From Pseudomonadota bacterium (GTDB lineage: Bacteria > Pseudomonadota > Gammaproteobacteria > Burkholderiales > Burkholderiaceae), in assembly GCA_029777935.1 (NCBI GenBank), contig JAKORH010000141.1, forward strand, positions 1 to 8,175: a DNA stretch of 8,175 nucleotides. The letters run 5' to 3'. This document shows, in pieces, positions 6,114 to 8,175 of the stretch. Each line of letters opens with the position of its first letter. Within the stretch, counting starts at the first letter, position 1. The notes beneath the pieces are model-generated. The model worked only from the letters and a program-made list of their open reading frames with translations, made no database searches and was not told the DNA's origin. A program made the position numbers and the translations under genes.

Positions 6114-6143
6114 TTGCGGACCCGGGCCCGGCCGTGCTAAAAA
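6114..6143 (+). promoter_or_regulatory. Weak promoter candidate for the TetR-mutase operon
   Basis: TTGCGG at 6114-6119 and TAAAAA at 6138-6143 (four of six matches to TATAAT) are 18 bases apart. Transcription would start near 6150, inside the CAAAC-N4-GTTTG palindrome, so a bound TetR protein would block it. The hexamers are poor; the A/T-rich position in otherwise very GC-rich DNA and the operator overlap are the main support. Confidence 0.35.
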
Positions 6144-6161
6144 CAAACATTCGTTTGGTTT
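6140..6161. promoter_or_regulatory. TetR operator matching the PsrA consensus
   Basis: An imperfect palindrome contains perfect inner arms CAAAC (6144-6148) and GTTTG (6153-6157) around ATTC. After one mismatched pair it extends by three more A-T pairs (6140-6142 with 6159-6161). This fits the published operator of the fatty-acid-responsive TetR protein PsrA, [G/C]AAAC-N2-4-GTTT[G/C]. It ends 14 bases before the TetR gene, so autorepression of the whole mutase operon is likely. Confidence 0.65.
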
Positions 6162-6175
6162 AGCCGCCCTGCCCG

Positions 6176-6760
6176 ATGCCCGCCGTCCGCGCGCCGCGCG
6201 CCGACAACCGCCTGCCGCAGATCCTCGACGAAGCCGCGCGCCTGTTCCGCGCGCAGGGCTTCCAGGGCACCTCGGTGCGCGACATCGTGCGCGCGGTCGA
6301 CATGCTGCCGGGGTCGCTGTACTACCACTTCGCGACCAAGGAGGACCTGCTGGCGGAGGTGTATGCCGAAGGCGTGCGCCGCATCTCGGCGCGCGTGCGC
6401 GCGGCGATCGAGGGCAAGCGCGATCCGTGGCAGCGGCTGGATGCCGCGTGCGTCGCGCATCTCGAAGCGATCCTGGAGGATGACGACTACGCGCAGGTCG
6501 TGATCCGCGTGCGGCCGAGCGACGTGCCGGCCGCAAACAAGCGCCTGACCGCGCTGCGCGACGAATACGAGGCGCTGTTCGCGAAGCTGGTGCAGGACCT
6601 GCCGCTGCCGCGCGGCACCGACCGCCGCACGCTGCGGCTGATGCTGCTGGGCGCCTTGAACTGGTCGCAGACGTGGTACCGCAGCGGACGCGACTCGCCG
6701 AAGACCCTGGCGCGGCGCTTTGTGCTGCTGCTGCAATCCCCGCTCGGAAAGGAAACGTGA
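6176..6760 (+). CDS. TetR/AcrR-family transcriptional repressor
   Basis: The 194-residue regulator has an N-terminal helix-turn-helix at about 14-60: an ILDEAARLFRAQGFQGTSV opening, then DIVRAVDMLPGSLYYHFATK containing the recognition helix. The C-terminal ligand-binding part includes LLGALNWSQTWYRSG (157-171), resembling the dimer-helix region of TetR proteins controlling acyl-CoA and steroid catabolism (KstR2-like, by memory of the family). The ATG at 6176 starts just before the DNA-binding domain but lacks a Shine-Dalgarno sequence. The stop shares one base with the next gene's ATG, so it is cotranscribed with the B12 subunit and the mutase. The palindrome at 6140-6161 is its probable operator, and its effector is probably an acyl-CoA of the mutase pathway; both are inferred. 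Confidence 0.9.
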   Translation: MPAVRAPRADNRLPQILDEAARLFRAQGFQGTSVRDIVRAVDMLPGSLYYHFATKEDLLAEVYAEGVRRISARVRAAIEGKRDPWQRLDAACVAHLEAILEDDDYAQVVIRVRPSDVPAANKRLTALRDEYEALFAKLVQDLPLPRGTDRRTLRLMLLGALNWSQTWYRSGRDSPKTLARRFVLLLQSPLGKET

Positions 6761-7188
6761 TGGACATCCGACCGAAGGTCCTGATCACCAAGATCGGCTT
6801 CGACGGCCACGACCGCGGCAGCCGCATCGTCGCCGCCGGCCTGCGCGACGCCGGCATGGAAGTCATCTACACGCCGCCGTGGCAGGAGATCGCGACGGTG
6901 GTCAAGCTCGCCACCGAGGAGGACGTCGACGTGATCGGCGTCTCGTCGCTCGCCACCGACCATCTGATCGTGCCGAAGCTGATGGACGCGCTGCGCGCGG
7001 CCGGACTGGACGACATGGCGGTGATCGTCGGCGGCATCGTTCCCGACGAGGATGAACGCACGCTGCTCGCCGCCGGCGTGGCGCGCGTGTTCCATCCCGG
7101 CGCCTCGCTCGCCGAGATTGCGCAGTGCGTGACCGAGCTGGCCCTCGCGGTGCGGGCGCGCCGCGCAACTGCAGAGGAGGCACGATGA
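6760..7188 (+). CDS. B12-binding small subunit of an acyl-CoA mutase
   Basis: The 142-residue protein is a stand-alone cobalamin-binding domain, equivalent to the C-terminal domain of methylmalonyl-CoA mutase and to the small subunits of isobutyryl- and 2-hydroxyisobutyryl-CoA mutases. The DxHxxG signature is DGHDRG (15-20), with His17 the lower cobalt ligand. Lys11 and Asp15 match the Lys604 and Asp608 that position that histidine in the Propionibacterium enzyme. [11 protein letters not shown] (59-69) and VIVGGIVP (88-95) are the remaining SxL and GG motifs, so B12 binding looks fully functional. AAAGGA (6748-6753) lies six bases before the ATG, which overlaps the TetR stop by one base. An upstream frame from 6673 lies within the TetR gene and is not needed. 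It overlaps the large subunit by ATGA. Confidence 0.93.
   Translation: MDIRPKVLITKIGFDGHDRGSRIVAAGLRDAGMEVIYTPPWQEIATVVKLATEEDVDVIGVSSLATDHLIVPKLMDALRAAGLDDMAVIVGGIVPDEDERTLLAAGVARVFHPGASLAEIAQCVTELALAVRARRATAEEAR
7174..7180 (+). promoter_or_regulatory. Strong ribosome binding site of the mutase large subunit
   Basis: GAGGAGG inside the end of the B12-subunit gene lies four bases before the ATG at 7185. It supports that start and independent reinitiation at the ATGA junction (7185-7188). Confidence 0.7.
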
Positions 7189-8175
7189 ACAAGCCGCTCG
7201 ACGACCGTCTGCTCCGCGCGACCGACGCCGAAGCGCAGTGGCAGCGCGACTACGCGCAGCAGATCGGCACCGACCGCGAGGTCGTCAACCGCTCCGGCAT
7301 CGCGATCAAGCCGCTGTACACGAACCGCGACCGGGATGCCGCGCGCGGCGACGGCGAGCTCGGCTATCCGGGCCAGCCGCCCTACACGCGCGGCATCTAC
7401 GCGACAATGCACCGCGGCCGCACCTGGACGCAGCGGCAGTTGATCGGGCTGGGCACGCCGGACGACTACAACGCGCGCTTGCGCGCCGTGCTGGCGCAGG
7501 GCGGCAACGCGGTGTCGCTGATCCCGTGCAACTCGGTGTTCCGCGGCGCCGACATGGACGAGTCGCACTTCGAGCTGCTCGGCACCTGCGGCACGGTGGT
7601 GAACTCGGCCGAGCACATGGATCGCGCGCTCGCGGGCGTCGATCTGGTGCGCACGTCGTGCGCGATGAACGATCCGTCGCCGTTCACGCTGCTGGCGTTC
7701 ATGCTCGCAGTGGCGAAGAAGCGCGGCGTCGACTGGGCATCGATCACCGGCACGTCGAACCAGAGCGACTACCTGAGCCACTACGTGGCCAACCACATGT
7801 TCTTCCGCATCGCGCTGCCGGGCGCGCGGCGCATCCTCGGCGACCACATCGACTTCTGCAACCGCTTCGTGCCGAAGTGGAACCCGATGTCGGTGGTCGG
7901 CCAGCACATGCAGCAGGCCGGCGCGACTCCCGCGGAGGCGATGGCCTTCACGCTGTCGACCGCGGTGCAGGTGGCGCAGGACTGCATCGGGCGCGGCATG
8001 GATCCGGACGCGTTCCTGCCGCGCTTCACGTTCTTCTTCGACGTCTCGCTGTCGTTCTTCGAGGAGGTCGCCAAGTTCCGCGCCGGCCGCCGCATCTGGG
8101 CGCGGCTGGCGCGCGAACGGCTGGGCGCGCAGGATCCGCGCTCGTGGCGCTTCAAGTTCCACGGCCAGACCTCGG
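7185..8175 (+). CDS. Large subunit of a B12-dependent acyl-CoA mutase of unassigned substrate (cut at the right edge)
   Basis: The 330 visible residues form the substrate-binding TIM-barrel part of the methylmalonyl-CoA mutase family. Family blocks are [21 protein letters not shown] (in part, 65-85), [17 protein letters not shown] (231-247), the FFF...[18 protein letters not shown] core (283-308) and FKFHGQTS (323-330), close to the usual RFHTQT. By hand alignment with the Propionibacterium enzyme, His244 and Gln197 are kept (His241, Gln193). Tyr89 becomes Leu86, Arg207 becomes Asn203 and Tyr243 becomes Gln240, and the usual AFDLPT stretch reads IPCNSV (113-118). Loss of the carboxylate-binding arginine argues against methylmalonyl-CoA. 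It is the third gene of the TetR-B12 operon, and the B12 domain is supplied by the separate 6760-7188 protein. Specific substrate unknown. Confidence 0.92.
   Translation, partial: MNKPLDDRLLRATDAEAQWQRDYAQQIGTDREVVNRSGIAIKPLYTNRDRDAARGDGELGYPGQPPYTRGIYATMHRGRTWTQRQLIGLGTPDDYNARLRAVLAQGGNAVSLIPCNSVFRGADMDESHFELLGTCGTVVNSAEHMDRALAGVDLVRTSCAMNDPSPFTLLAFMLAVAKKRGVDWASITGTSNQSDYLSHYVANHMFFRIALPGARRILGDHIDFCNRFVPKWNPMSVVGQHMQQAGATPAEAMAFTLSTAVQVAQDCIGRGMDPDAFLPRFTFFFDVSLSFFEEVAKFRAGRRIWARLARERLGAQDPRSWRFKFHGQTS

Noticed and set aside
6122..6131. CCGGGCCCGG palindrome as terminator of the SARP-like gene
   Set aside because: It has no loop and no following T-run; most likely a chance GC-rich palindrome.

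Overview
The window comes from a GC-rich chromosome, most likely a beta- or gamma-proteobacterium. The reasons are an FtsK N-terminus with the linker typical of those classes, a LytS/AlgZ-type kinase with a LytTR regulator, and a palindromic intergenic repeat of the kind whose arms translate as PACAGMT/PRKRAS in many such genomes. No rRNA, tRNA, CRISPR array or transposase is visible. This placement is inference; the genus cannot be read from the sequence.

Layout. (1) 1-874, minus strand: the first 291 codons of the DNA translocase gene ftsK, running off the left edge. (2) 875-1126: a divergent control region with a perfect TATAAT six bases before the ftsK ATG, three AlgR-like TTCGTC boxes at an exact 20-bp period, and a large imperfect inverted repeat. 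(3) 1127-4121, plus strand: a three-gene operon with two ATGA overlaps. It encodes a LytS-type histidine kinase, a second kinase-like protein that has lost its phospho-acceptor histidine and its ATP-binding motifs, and a LytTR response regulator. (4) 4143-5243, minus strand: a 60-residue DUF1059-type small protein followed by a class I SAM-dependent methyltransferase, convergent with the LytTR operon. (5) 5336-6097, plus strand: a small SARP-like regulator (winged helix plus BTAD), divergent from DUF1059. Between them lie four 7-bp direct repeats at an exact 11-bp pitch, the layout of a SARP operator. (6) 6176-8175, plus strand: a tightly overlapped TetR-type regulator, a stand-alone B12-binding mutase subunit and a large acyl-CoA mutase subunit cut by the right edge. 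They lie behind a CAAAC-N4-GTTTG operator that fits the published PsrA consensus.

How it may work together. Three regulatory modules each sit beside a plausible binding site. The LytTR regulator may act on the shared promoter region with ftsK. The SARP-like protein may activate the divergent DUF1059/methyltransferase pair. The TetR protein probably represses its own mutase operon in response to an acyl-CoA or fatty-acid-like ligand. The mutase keeps its B12 machinery but has lost the residues that recognise methylmalonyl-CoA, so it probably isomerises another acyl-CoA. The strongest candidates for something undescribed are the active/dead kinase pair, the proteobacterial SARP module with its operator, and the mutase of unassigned substrate.
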